Shown here: in pieces, positions 17,900-27,118 of the stretch
Layout of the letters: each line of letters opens with the position of its first letter
How positions within the stretch are numbered: position 1 is the stretch's first letter
From: Bacillus sp. FSL K6-3431
Lineage (GTDB): Bacteria > Bacillota > Bacilli > Bacillales > Bacillaceae_C
Reading direction: 5' to 3'
Length of the DNA: 64,000 nt
Assembly: GCF_038002605.1 (NCBI RefSeq)
Contig: NZ_JBBOCT010000001.1
Location: forward strand, 2,418,001 to 2,482,000
The notes under the pieces: model-generated
Databases searched by the model: none
What the model saw: only the letters and a program-made list of their open reading frames with translations
What the model was told of the DNA's origin: nothing
Translations under genes and position numbers: made by a program

Positions 17900-19861
17900 T
17901 TATTCTTCCCTAATCCAAACGAGCATTTCTCCAGGTTTGCGATTACTCCAAGAAAAATATGGGATTGCTTTAATCTTAGATGTCACCTTCTCTATATCCC
18001 CTATAAAATAAAGCTGGTCGCGATCCTTTTCTTTCATTCGTAAACCCTCACCTGTAATAACAGTTACGCCATCTAATAAATTTTCCTCATATGTTACTGA
18101 TAATGCTGAACTGGCGACTAAACTAATTGATTTTAAATTCTCTCCATTGTCCGCTTCTTCGATACAGTAAACAATTGGGCCGCGTTGCAAAGCTATTTTT
18201 CCAATATTTTCTCTCACATTAGGATTTGCACGTACCATTTCAACCGGCATCGGAAGTAACAATTCAATTTGGTCATCATTCTTCCATGTGCGGGCGATTT
18301 TTGCATATCCTTTATCGGAGATGGATGAAACGTCTACTATTTCACCGTTCACCTTCATTTTTGGTGCTTTACACCATGAAGGCAAACGAAGTGCGACTGT
18401 AAATTCCATTTCTTTGTCAATTTCTATCTGAACATTGACCTTTTCATCCCATGGATATTCCGTTTTTTGTGTAATCCTAACTCTTTGCCCATCAAGTTGA
18501 ACATCCGCATTACCTCCAATGTATTGATGGACGAATACTTCTTTATTACTGTCATTATACGAATATATATATTTACCTAAAGAGGCTATTAATCTTGATA
18601 GATTAGGTGGACAACATGCGCAGCCAAACCAAGATTGTCTTCTGTACTGAACAGAGCCCATATCATTTCGATGTTCTACAGTGGAAGGCCATACTTCTAA
18701 TGGATTGACATAAAAATAACTTTTTCCATCTAACGACATTCCACTTAATATCCCATTGTATAAAGCGCGTTCAATTACATCCGCATACTCACTATTCTCT
18801 TCTATTTGCAGCATGCGATCTGCCCAGAACACTAAAGCAATGGAAGCACATGTTTCAGTGTAAGCACGATCATTTGGCAAATCATAGTCCACTGTAAAAG
18901 ATTCTCGATACTGTGATGAACCTATTCCTCCAGTAATATACATTCTTTGTCTTGTAACATTTTTCCAAAGCTGCCTACAAGCTTCTATTATGCTTTCATC
19001 TTGTAATTCTGTAGCGAGATCGACCATTCCACTATATAAATAGACAGCCCTGACTGAGTGCCCTTCTGCTGTTTTTTGTTCTCTAACAGGGAGGTGGGCT
19101 TGTGAATAGCTTTTACTGTGAAATAAATCTCGCTTGTTCTTTTGTTTTTCCACTCTTAGCTCCGCTTCTATATCATAATAATGTGGTTGTGCCCCTCTTT
19201 CTTCTATAAAAAACTTACATAATTCCAAGTGTTTTTTATTTCCTGTTACTTTGTATAGCTTCATCAGTGCAAGCTCAATTTCTGGGTGACCTGGATACCC
19301 TCGTTTTTTTCCAGATTCTGGCCCTAACACTGAATCAATGTGATCCACTAGCTTACATACAATATCGATGATTTTTTGTTTTCCTGTCGCTTCATAATAA
19401 GCAACTGCTGCTTCAATTAAATGTCCAGCACAATATAATTCATGATCGTCTCTAAGGTTTGTCCACTTTTTATCTGGATGAGCAACTGTAAAATAAGTAT
19501 TTAAATAGCCATCTGATAGTTGTGCACGCCCGACTAAATCAATCACACCATCCGCAATCCCCTCCAGGTCTTCGTCCCTATTTACGGCTAAGGTATGGCC
19601 AACAGTTTCTAACCACTTAGCTAAATCACTATCCTGAAAAACCATGCCGTAATAATCGTCATTCGATTCTCCTGCTGCAATTCGAAAATTTTCTATTGTA
19701 TGGCTTGGTTCAGCTCCAGGTATCGCATCATTTAAAGCGGCCCATTGATAAGGTATAACAGTTTCTTTGATGAGCTTTTGCCGTTTTGACCAAAATGAGT
19801 CTTCAATTACCACATTTTTTAAATTTACATTCTCTAATCGTTTCATGCTTACTTTTTCCAT
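17900..19861 (-). CDS. GH127 beta-L-arabinofuranosidase
   Basis: GH127 enzymes release L-arabinose from beta-L-arabinofuranosides and use a zinc-bound cysteine as nucleophile. With ATG 19861 as start the protein has 653 residues. Glu336 and Cys338 (TETCAS) and Cys416-Cys417 (GCACCPPN) line up with the Cys3-Glu zinc site known from HypBA1, and Glu320 in YRESF is the likely acid/base. No signal peptide, so it acts inside the cell on imported sugars. A TTG at 19876 overlaps the GGAGG and is rejected as start; ATG 19861 lies 8 nt behind that GGAGG. It is the last gene of an importer operon. Confidence 0.9.
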   Translation of the reverse strand: MEKVSMKRLENVNLKNVVIEDSFWSKRQKLIKETVIPYQWAALNDAIPGAEPSHTIENFRIAAGESNDDYYGMVFQDSDLAKWLETVGHTLAVNRDEDLEGIADGVIDLVGRAQLSDGYLNTYFTVAHPDKKWTNLRDDHELYCAGHLIEAAVAYYEATGKQKIIDIVCKLVDHIDSVLGPESGKKRGYPGHPEIELALMKLYKVTGNKKHLELCKFFIEERGAQPHYYDIEAELRVEKQKNKRDLFHSKSYSQAHLPVREQKTAEGHSVRAVYLYSGMVDLATELQDESIIEACRQLWKNVTRQRMYITGGIGSSQYRESFTVDYDLPNDRAYTETCASIALVFWADRMLQIEENSEYADVIERALYNGILSGMSLDGKSYFYVNPLEVWPSTVEHRNDMGSVQYRRQSWFGCACCPPNLSRLIASLGKYIYSYNDSNKEVFVHQYIGGNADVQLDGQRVRITQKTEYPWDEKVNVQIEIDKEMEFTVALRLPSWCKAPKMKVNGEIVDVSSISDKGYAKIARTWKNDDQIELLLPMPVEMVRANPNVRENIGKIALQRGPIVYCIEEADNGENLKSISLVASSALSVTYEENLLDGVTVITGEGLRMKEKDRDQLYFIGDIEKVTSKIKAIPYFSWSNRKPGEMLVWIREE

Positions 19862-19889
19862 TCCGGATTCCTCCAATATAGATTATTTT

Positions 19890-20795
19890 TTATTCACCTT
19901 TAATTCCAGATAATGTAACGCCTTTGATGAAAGCATCCTGCGCGAGCAAAAAGATGATAATTACTGGTAGAACGCTTATAACAGTTCCAGCCATTAATAC
20001 AGGCCAATCAGTTGCATACATACCTTGCATGGATGCCAATCCTAGCGGAAGCGTCATTTTACTTTGAGTATTAATATATACAAGTGGACTAAAAAAGTCA
20101 TTCCACGTCCCCATAAAGACAAATATGCCCAGAGTTGCCATCGCAGGCATTGTTAATGGCACAAATATCCGCCAGTAAACTCCGAACGGTGTGCAACCAT
20201 CGATTTTAGCCGCTTCTTCCAATGACTTTGGAATAGTAAGGAAAAACTGTCTCATTAAAAACGTCCCAAAAGCGCTTACTAATCCAGGTAATATTAAAGC
20301 GGCATGAGTGTCCACTAATCCATAAAATCGCATAATAACAAAGTTTGGGATCATCGTTACTTGTAATGGGATCATAAGCGTTGCTAAGTATAAACCAAAG
20401 ATCAAATCCCTACCTTTAAACTTTAATCTCGCAAAAACAAATCCTGCCATGGAGCTAGTAAGGAGTTGAGAAATGACAACAATGCTAGTCACCTTTAAAC
20501 TGTTTAAAAAATATTGCATAAAAGGAAAACGATCTGATATTTTCAAATAATTTTCCAATTGGATTGACTCACCTAGGAGCGTCGGAGGGAACACAAACAC
20601 TTCGCCTAATTCTTTTAATGATGTACTTACCATCCATACAAAGGGAAATAACATGGTAATTGCCCCAAGACTAAGGCATATATGCGCAATCATATTTTTA
20701 TAGCGAATCGGCCTTTTGGTTGTCATTTTTCTCTTTTTAGTAAGATTTACATTAACTCCATCAACTTTAATATCTTTCATTACTAATTTACTCAT
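19890..20795 (-). CDS. Sugar ABC transporter permease (MalG/AraQ type)
   Basis: Six membrane helices are visible, and the EAA loop for ATPase contact reads EEAAKIDGCTPFGVYWRIFVP (about 195-215). The C-terminal half ends in the usual GVTLSGIKG. It is the second permease of the importer with the genes at 20812 and 21748. Compared with family members it has an extended N-terminus of about 30 residues. The start ATG has GAAGGGGGTG. GH127 follows, so a beta-arabino-oligosaccharide is the likely cargo. Confidence 0.88.
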   Translation of the reverse strand: MSKLVMKDIKVDGVNVNLTKKRKMTTKRPIRYKNMIAHICLSLGAITMLFPFVWMVSTSLKELGEVFVFPPTLLGESIQLENYLKISDRFPFMQYFLNSLKVTSIVVISQLLTSSMAGFVFARLKFKGRDLIFGLYLATLMIPLQVTMIPNFVIMRFYGLVDTHAALILPGLVSAFGTFLMRQFFLTIPKSLEEAAKIDGCTPFGVYWRIFVPLTMPAMATLGIFVFMGTWNDFFSPLVYINTQSKMTLPLGLASMQGMYATDWPVLMAGTVISVLPVIIIFLLAQDAFIKGVTLSGIKGE

Positions 20796-20811
20796 TATGC
20801 ACCCCCTTCTA

Positions 20812-21693
20812 TTAAACTTCCCCTCTTTTCTTCTGTAATGTGAATTGTATTAATGTAAAGATGAGAACAAGGAAAAATAAAATGTAAGCCATCGCACTTG
20901 CATAACCCATCCTAAAATACTCAAAGCCGTTTTGATATAAATAGTGTACCAGCACGGACGTTGATCGAGCCGGTCCTCCACCTGTCATTAAGAATACTGC
21001 ATCAAATACTTGGAACGAACCAATGATAGCCATCACTGTAACAAAGAATGTCGTCGGTCTTAGCAGTGGGACTGTAATATAAAGAAACTTTTTAAACCAT
21101 GTAGCACCATCAATATCCGCTGCTTCATAATAGCTTTCCGATATTCCCTGAATTCCGGCAAGGAATATCAGCATATTAAATCCTAACCCTTTCCAAATGG
21201 AAGTGATCATAACTGCCGGCATTGCCCACTTCGTATCACTGAGCCAGCTAGGGCCTTTGATTCCAATTAAACTTAGAATGAAGTTTAGTAAACCGTACTC
21301 CGGATTATAAATCCATTGCCATACTACTGCGACTGCAACCATTGAAGAGATAACCGGTAAAAAATAAGCGGCTCTATAAAACTTAATAAACCTTATCTTC
21401 TGATTTAGAGCAACAGCTAAAAACAGAGAAATAATAATACCCACAGGTACTGTCACAGCTGTAAAATAAAGCGTGTTCCATAACACCTTTCTAAACGTTT
21501 CATCATTAAATAGATTTGTATAATTTTCAAAACCAACCCATTTAATAGGTGTTAGGAGATCCCAACTCGTAAAGCTAAGAAAAAAAGAAGCAACAACAGG
21601 GAAAAGAACAAAGATCAAAAATCCGATTAAACTTGGCAGCAATAATATAAACGCCCATGGCCCATCCTTATAAAATATTGTATTCAGATTCAA
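20812..21693 (-). CDS. Sugar ABC transporter permease (MalF/AraP type)
   Basis: The 293-residue protein has six predicted helices with LPSLIGFLIFVLFPVVASFF near the N-terminus and the EAA loop YEAADIDGATWFKKFLYITVP (about 187-207). It begins with TTG at 21693, 7 nt behind GGAGG. It partners with the permease 16 bp downstream and the binding protein upstream. Confidence 0.9.
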   Translation of the reverse strand: MNLNTIFYKDGPWAFILLLPSLIGFLIFVLFPVVASFFLSFTSWDLLTPIKWVGFENYTNLFNDETFRKVLWNTLYFTAVTVPVGIIISLFLAVALNQKIRFIKFYRAAYFLPVISSMVAVAVVWQWIYNPEYGLLNFILSLIGIKGPSWLSDTKWAMPAVMITSIWKGLGFNMLIFLAGIQGISESYYEAADIDGATWFKKFLYITVPLLRPTTFFVTVMAIIGSFQVFDAVFLMTGGGPARSTSVLVHYLYQNGFEYFRMGYASAMAYILFFLVLIFTLIQFTLQKKRGEV

Positions 21694-21747
21694 GCTTTTC
21701 CCTCCTTGATCAGTAGATCTAGAAACCTAATAGGGTATAAAGGTTAA

Positions 21748-23055
21748 TTAGTCTTTTGTTAGTTCTTCATTTACCCTTCTATCAATATTAGAGAGAACAT
21801 CTTCAACAGGTTGGTCATCATACCAAAACTTATCTAATTCTTCTATCATGATGTCATCTATTTGGTTTTTCCCAATCTTGGCAAATGGATCTACATTTGC
21901 TGCTTGAAAATAAGGTACTAATTCCTTAAATCCATCAGGATGAACAGTTTCGTTAAACCATTTTTCAATACCTTCCTCGGTATACAGAGATGCTCTGTTT
22001 GGCATCCACAAACCTTCACTAATTAATTCAATCTGATATTCCTCAGAGGATAGGAAACTAATAAATTCCCACGCTTCATCTGGATACTTTGTATTAACAG
22101 ATGCTGCATGAACATGTGCTTGTCCATTTGTCACAGGTTGAGTAAACTTCGGAAGAGCAGCTACACCAACAGGAAAATCCATTTGACTTAATTGTTGTAA
22201 CGACCACGATCCATCGATTAACATCGCTATTTTTCCTGTTTGCAGCATTTGCGATGCACTCATTCCCGAATCCTCTAATAATTTAGCTTCGGGACTTACC
22301 CCATTTTTCTTCAATGCCAGTATTGCCTCTAATACATCTTTTGTTTGTTGTGAATTCATGCTTACTGCTGAATAATCATTATTAAAGATAGAGCCATCAT
22401 TCTCCATTATTGCTGCAACAGTATTGGCAAATGTTTCAAAGCCATAAGTACCAAATTGAGTTATCTTATTACCTTCTTTTTCTGTTAGATCTTGAGCAAC
22501 ACTTGCAAACTCCTCCCATGTCCAAGCTTCATCTGGATTACTCGGTGGATAGGGAACGCCTGCTTCATCAAAAATTTCTTTATTATAATAAAGAACTGGG
22601 GAAACTGTACAACTACTTACACCATAAATATTTCCATCTATTTGCATAATATCTGCTGCAGAAGGTATAAAGTCGTCTATACTTAGATCTTTTTCAAAAT
22701 AGGTTGATAGGTCTAGGAGAACACCACGATCTTGGAATGCACGATAATCTACGGATCCAAGGAAGAATACATCCGGAGGAGCATCACCGGCCATCATCGT
22801 TAACAGTTTAGAAGCATATTGATCACCAGGTACAGGTGTGTATTCGACTTTAATATTCGGATGTATTTCTTCAAATTTCTTTATCCCATTTTTAACACTT
22901 TCTGTCTCCAGCGGACTTGCTTCCCATCCCATAAATTTCAGGGTCACAGGACCATCCTTACTGTCATTTGTTTTGGTTTCCTTTGATGAACAACCTAGCA
23001 ATACAAGGGAAACTGCTATGACTGTGAACAGAATAAGCTTTAATCTCTTTTCCAC
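21748..23055 (-). CDS. Sugar-binding lipoprotein of CUT1 ABC importer
   Basis: The N-terminal signal ends in a lipobox LLGC (Cys about 22), followed by an extracellular solute-binding fold (435 residues) with the family stretch GKIAMLIDGSWSLQQL (about 275-290). It would bind oligosaccharides outside the membrane and hand them to the two permeases downstream. GTG start with GGGGAGG 8 nt upstream. First gene of the operon that ends with GH127, so an arabinofuranoside ligand is inferred. Confidence 0.9.
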   Translation of the reverse strand: MEKRLKLILFTVIAVSLVLLGCSSKETKTNDSKDGPVTLKFMGWEASPLETESVKNGIKKFEEIHPNIKVEYTPVPGDQYASKLLTMMAGDAPPDVFFLGSVDYRAFQDRGVLLDLSTYFEKDLSIDDFIPSAADIMQIDGNIYGVSSCTVSPVLYYNKEIFDEAGVPYPPSNPDEAWTWEEFASVAQDLTEKEGNKITQFGTYGFETFANTVAAIMENDGSIFNNDYSAVSMNSQQTKDVLEAILALKKNGVSPEAKLLEDSGMSASQMLQTGKIAMLIDGSWSLQQLSQMDFPVGVAALPKFTQPVTNGQAHVHAASVNTKYPDEAWEFISFLSSEEYQIELISEGLWMPNRASLYTEEGIEKWFNETVHPDGFKELVPYFQAANVDPFAKIGKNQIDDIMIEELDKFWYDDQPVEDVLSNIDRRVNEELTKD

Positions 23056-23232
23056 TTTTCATTCCTCCCCTATTAATGTTTTACTCCTTCTTCTTAAGGT
23101 CTCAACATTCCAGTTCTAATGGCGCTTATCCTTGTGGAATTTATACTATCATCTCGTTAATTTTTTGTCGGTGGACTAAAAACTATATTAGGTGTATAAA
23201 GGTGACTATTATTTTTAAATTTTCTAAAATTA

Positions 23233-23448
23233 ATGTCGAGTCTTGTTAAACGGGGGTTTTGGAGAGTATTTTATCGTTTTCAAAACAAAAAAGGGAGAAT
23301 GCCTTTTTCTAAATATCAGATATATAATGAAGAGAGTTTGCAAACTCGACTTTTTCTCGGATCAATGGCTCGCAAAGTGCTCGAAGTGATTAGTATAACT
23401 CCATATAATTTCGTTGGCGTGGGGCGGTCCAGTATTCCAGCAAAATGA
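23233..23448. other. Unexplained higher-GC intergenic stretch
   Basis: The gap 23056-23543 separates two importer operons. Its part at 23330-23450 is richer in G and C than the rest and open in both directions for 65-71 codons, but neither reading has a ribosome binding site or a protein look. It could be a decayed gene end or a structured leader. I see no recognisable family. Confidence 0.3.
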
Positions 23449-23452
23449 AGAA

Positions 23453-23481
23453 AGACTGCCGAGAATTTTTCTCGACAGTCT
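23453..23481 (-). terminator. Terminator of the second importer operon
   Basis: AGACTGCCGAGAA (23453-23465) pairs with TTCTCGACAGTCT (23469-23481), 13 bp with one mismatch and a 3-nt loop. On the minus strand it is followed by TTCTTCATTTTG. It lies about 60 bp after the permease stop at 23544. Confidence 0.65.
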
Positions 23482-23543
23482 GAAAGCCTATAATCATCCT
23501 TCACATATTTCAATATGATCTATTTTTATTCTATCACTCTACT

Positions 23544-24386
23544 TTATCCCTTCACGCCACCAACTGTAAGCCCTGCTACAAAATAACGTTGAAAGAAAAT
23601 AAATAGAAATATAATTGGAATAATAGTCATGACGGATCCGGCAATTAATACATCGTAATTATTCCCGTACGGAGTTAATAATGTTGCTAAACCGATTGGT
23701 AAAGTAAACATCGAGTTGGATCGTAATACAATTAATGGCCATAGGAAGTTATTCCAGCTACCAAGGCCTTGCAGTATAGCCATTGCCGCTAAAGATGGTG
23801 CCATTAACGGTAACATAATTTTGAAAAATATACCGTATTCAGTTGATCCATCAATCCTAGCTGCATCCATTAATTCTTTCGGAAGACCTAATGCATACTG
23901 CCTAAAGAAAAAGACGGCAATAGGTGCAACAATTGCAGGCATGATTACGGCAGCATATGTATCAATTAACTGCATACTGATCATTAATTGGTACAGTGGT
24001 AACATTAATATTTCAAATGGTACCATCAATATAAATAGAACGAGGATGAAGAAAAAATTTCTGCCTTTAAAATCATATACCGCTAATGCGTAGCCAACCA
24101 TTGAAGAAAAAAACAATGATAGGACTATTGTAATTGCAGTGATTATAAGACTATTTCCATACCAAGTCCAATATTTACTTGCTTCAATAAATATATAAGT
24201 ATAGTTATCAATGTTTAATTTGCTAGGATCGAAGGTTAGGCTGATACCATTACGCATCAACTCAGATGACGGTCTAAATGAAGAAAGCAATAAACTTATG
24301 ATTGGAAATAGCGCTATAAAGGAAAATATCACAAAACTGATATTAGCTGTCCATTTTAGGGCTACATCATTATTATTCTTTTTCAT
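23544..24386 (-). CDS. Sugar ABC transporter permease (MalG type)
   Basis: The protein has six helices, the EAA loop MDAARIDGSTEYGIFFKIMLP (about 168-188) and the family ending AGLTVGGVKG. Its ATG directly follows the stop codon of the other permease, with GGGGGATGA as ribosome binding site, so the two are translationally coupled. Confidence 0.9.
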   Translation of the reverse strand: MKKNNNDVALKWTANISFVIFSFIALFPIISLLLSSFRPSSELMRNGISLTFDPSKLNIDNYTYIFIEASKYWTWYGNSLIITAITIVLSLFFSSMVGYALAVYDFKGRNFFFILVLFILMVPFEILMLPLYQLMISMQLIDTYAAVIMPAIVAPIAVFFFRQYALGLPKELMDAARIDGSTEYGIFFKIMLPLMAPSLAAMAILQGLGSWNNFLWPLIVLRSNSMFTLPIGLATLLTPYGNNYDVLIAGSVMTIIPIIFLFIFFQRYFVAGLTVGGVKG

Positions 24387-25331
24387 TTATTCATCCCCCT
24401 TTTTAAACGTTCCGGTGAGGATTAGTTGAATGAAGCTAACAACAAAAATAATTAACATTAATACGACACCAATCGCTGCACCAAATCCCATATTATTTTG
24501 TTGAATTCCTTGTTGATATATATAACCCACGACACTTAAACCTATATTTCCTGGTGAGCCCGCTTCCCAGAATACAAAGCTTTCTTCAAACATGCGAAAA
24601 CCATTTATAACTGAAATAGTTGAAACAAAAACAGTTACAGGCTTTAAAAAAGGAAGTGTTACAAACCTAAATTTTTGAAACTTAGTTGCCCCATCAATAT
24701 CTGCTGCTTCATATAATTCATTAGGAACATTTTGTAACGCAGCTAAGAAGTATAAAATATTTACCCCCATCCAACGCCATGAGCAAAGTAAAACCATTAA
24801 AAACATTCCGGACCAGGCATTATATCTCCAATCTACAGAATCTAATCCAATCCAATGAAGAAATTGGTTAGCTGCCGCGGTGTCCGTTTCTCCAAACATT
24901 AAACGAAAAACCATACCAGCAACAATCGTTGAAGTTAATGCTGGAATAAATAGCGATGCCCTAAATATTGTTTTAAATTTGATAAACTTTGAATCTAATA
25001 AAACAGATAGGATAATTGGAATTGTCACTAAAATGACTACGCTAAAAATAACATAAATAGTAGTATTCGATAATGCTTTGTAAAAGGTTGGGTTAAAGAT
25101 CCTAGTATAATTATCAATACCAACGAATGTAACCTGCCCGGGCAATACTTTTTGAAAACTCATGATTACTGCTTTAATGGATGGATAAAAAGAAAAGACT
25201 AGAAATGAAAGTAGAAATGGTGCAACAAATATATACGGTACTACACTCTTGGAATTTAAAAAAGCTAAGATTTTATTAGGACTTTTAATAGGTGTAAATT
25301 CCTTCGTCATACTTCTGGATGTCGGTAACAT
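24387..25331 (-). CDS. Sugar ABC transporter permease (MalF type)
   Basis: A 314-residue permease with FVAPFLLSFLVFSFYPSI as first helix and the EAA loop YEAADIDGATKFQKFRFVTLP (about 206-226). An unusual N-terminal tail of about 30 hydrophilic residues precedes the first helix. GGGAGGG before the ATG. A stem-loop about 160 bp upstream separates it from its binding protein gene. Confidence 0.9.
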   Translation of the reverse strand: MLPTSRSMTKEFTPIKSPNKILAFLNSKSVVPYIFVAPFLLSFLVFSFYPSIKAVIMSFQKVLPGQVTFVGIDNYTRIFNPTFYKALSNTTIYVIFSVVILVTIPIILSVLLDSKFIKFKTIFRASLFIPALTSTIVAGMVFRLMFGETDTAAANQFLHWIGLDSVDWRYNAWSGMFLMVLLCSWRWMGVNILYFLAALQNVPNELYEAADIDGATKFQKFRFVTLPFLKPVTVFVSTISVINGFRMFEESFVFWEAGSPGNIGLSVVGYIYQQGIQQNNMGFGAAIGVVLMLIIFVVSFIQLILTGTFKKGDE

Positions 25332-25490
25332 AAAATCCCTCCCTTAATTAGTACGAATATCTTCAATATGATGCTTAACAAATAGATGTTTGCATGGGTG
25401 ATATTAAATGACATCTCATCTATTTTCTATAATAATTTCCCTTAGAATAAGTCCTTAGTTATAATATTTTTAAGGATATATATAACAAAA

Positions 25491-25520
25491 TTGCAAGGTA
25501 CATAGTAATGTGCCTTGCAA
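25491..25520 (-). terminator. Intra-operon stem-loop between binding protein and permeases
   Basis: TTGCAAGGTACAT (25491-25503) and ATGTGCCTTGCAA (25508-25520) form a 13-bp stem with one mismatch and a tight loop, followed on the minus strand by TTTTGTTATAT. It lies 15 bp after the binding-protein stop. Such structures commonly make the binding protein mRNA more abundant than that of the permeases by partial termination or 3' protection. Confidence 0.65.
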
Positions 25521-25534
25521 TTTACTTTTTACAT

Positions 25535-26866
25535 TTACTTCATATTGCTTTTAATTGTTTTTGCGGCTTGTTTAAGTGCTTCTTCAGGTGTTTGTGATTG
25601 CTGTCTAAGAACACTATCAAATACATTTGTATTAATCTCATTAGCAACTTCTGGAGTGTATTCTGTAATGTTAACCGCATTAATTTCATCTTTTACATCA
25701 AGCAGCGTATCAAAAATATCATTCCCAAAGAATTGATAAAACTTATTATCCGCTTTTACTTCTTCACTTTCCCAAACGTCCCAGCGTGGAGGATCAAAGC
25801 CTAAAACTGTCCATAATTTAATATTTGCTTCTTTGGATAGTTTTGCAAAAGCCAAGAATTCTTTTGCAAGGTCTGCATGCTTCGTTTGGTTTGTAACAAC
25901 AGTACCTGTACCACCCATACCTGCTGAACGGTTTCCGCCTTCTTCCCATGCAGGCATTGGACGAACTACTATCTTCCCTTTAAGATCTCCCATATAATCT
26001 GTGAATCTGCCCATATACCAAATCGGCATAGAAACACTAGCAGCTCCACCATCATTCATATAAGCATAAAACTCTTCAGCATGTGGTTCCCCACCAGGAG
26101 TTAGCTCGGCAATTTCATGCTTGTAAAGCATGTCATTCAAAAATTCTAATGTCTTTATATTAATGTCGTTATCCACCGTAAGTTCTCCAGCCTCATTAAA
26201 CCAATCAGAACCTTGCTGGCTAATCATTTCCCACATCGTCATATAATCACCGGTATGGACAGTTGTCATCTTAGCATCTGTGTTTGTGGCAACCTTTTTC
26301 CCGGCTTCAACGTAGTCATCCCAAGTCTTAATAGAGTCGATGTCTACACCAGCTTTATCCATAATTTCTTTATTGTAGTACATGACAGATGCTCCAACAT
26401 GCGTCGGCATACCATAGTAATTATCATCTTTAGAGTAAATATCAAAACGTGATTTAACAAAATTATCTATTTCAGGTTCAACATACTCATTCATCGGTAA
26501 CAACTGCGGTTCTCCCTGTAAGAAGTTAGGAAAGCGGCCAATTTCAATATCAGATATATCTGGTGCACCTTTACCAGATTGTAAGGCTAATAGAAGATTA
26601 TTATGCATTTGATCGTAAGGGTACGTTTCCGCTTTTAATTTGATCGGCTTGTCAGGATTCGCTTCATTCCAACGTGGTACTGCGTCTTTAAAAAAGTCCA
26701 TATGCAATTCAACAAACGTCCAATACGTTAATTCTGTCGCATCTTCTACATCGTCACCAATGAGCATTGTTTCTTCTGCATCCCCTGAACCCTTGTCTCC
26801 CCCGCAAGCGATTAAAACCACGGACATTAATCCAATAAGAAACACTAATAGACCTTTTTTAATCAT
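25535..26866 (-). CDS. Sugar-binding lipoprotein, second CUT1 importer
   Basis: Lipobox LIAC (Cys about 21) ends the signal peptide of this 444-residue protein, and the mature part has the usual binding-protein features (ELTYWTFVELHMDFFKDAVP, YGMPTHVGASVMYYNKEIMD). The neighbours (GH43 arabinanase upstream, GH127 operon downstream) suggest an arabino-oligosaccharide, comparable to AraN of Bacillus subtilis; I have not proved this similarity. ATG 26866 lies 5 nt behind GAGGGGG; the TTG 18 nt further upstream precedes that site and is rejected. Confidence 0.88.
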   Translation of the reverse strand: MIKKGLLVFLIGLMSVVLIACGGDKGSGDAEETMLIGDDVEDATELTYWTFVELHMDFFKDAVPRWNEANPDKPIKLKAETYPYDQMHNNLLLALQSGKGAPDISDIEIGRFPNFLQGEPQLLPMNEYVEPEIDNFVKSRFDIYSKDDNYYGMPTHVGASVMYYNKEIMDKAGVDIDSIKTWDDYVEAGKKVATNTDAKMTTVHTGDYMTMWEMISQQGSDWFNEAGELTVDNDINIKTLEFLNDMLYKHEIAELTPGGEPHAEEFYAYMNDGGAASVSMPIWYMGRFTDYMGDLKGKIVVRPMPAWEEGGNRSAGMGGTGTVVTNQTKHADLAKEFLAFAKLSKEANIKLWTVLGFDPPRWDVWESEEVKADNKFYQFFGNDIFDTLLDVKDEINAVNITEYTPEVANEINTNVFDSVLRQQSQTPEEALKQAAKTIKSNMK

Positions 26867-27050
26867 CATATCCCCCTCGATCAATTTATTTTTGTAGTGC
26901 TTACAAGTCTTATCAGCTACATATACGCTAGATTTCTATCCTCCAGCAAGATACTTAACCACAAGAATCTGAATAGCCATTTTTTCAATACTCCAATAAA
27001 ATACAGTCAAAACTTATCACTAGTTGCACAAGTAATAAGAATCAAAACAA

Positions 27051-27069
27051 CAACCTGTACGAACATGTT
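27051..27069 (-). promoter_or_regulatory. Weak AraR-like operator
   Basis: On the minus strand ACATGTTCGTACAGGT shares 11 of 16 positions with the AraR box ATTTGTACGTACAAAT. It lies about 190 bp upstream of the binding-protein gene at 26866. The gap 26885-27118 has no gene. The match alone is weak. Confidence 0.35.
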
Positions 27070-27118
27070 AACATTTGTCGAAAAGAATAATTATCAGGAA
27101 AATACTAATCCATCGACA

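Noticed and set aside
23233-23448. 71-codon plus-strand gene
   Set aside because: No ribosome binding site and no recognisable family; kept only as an unexplained stretch.
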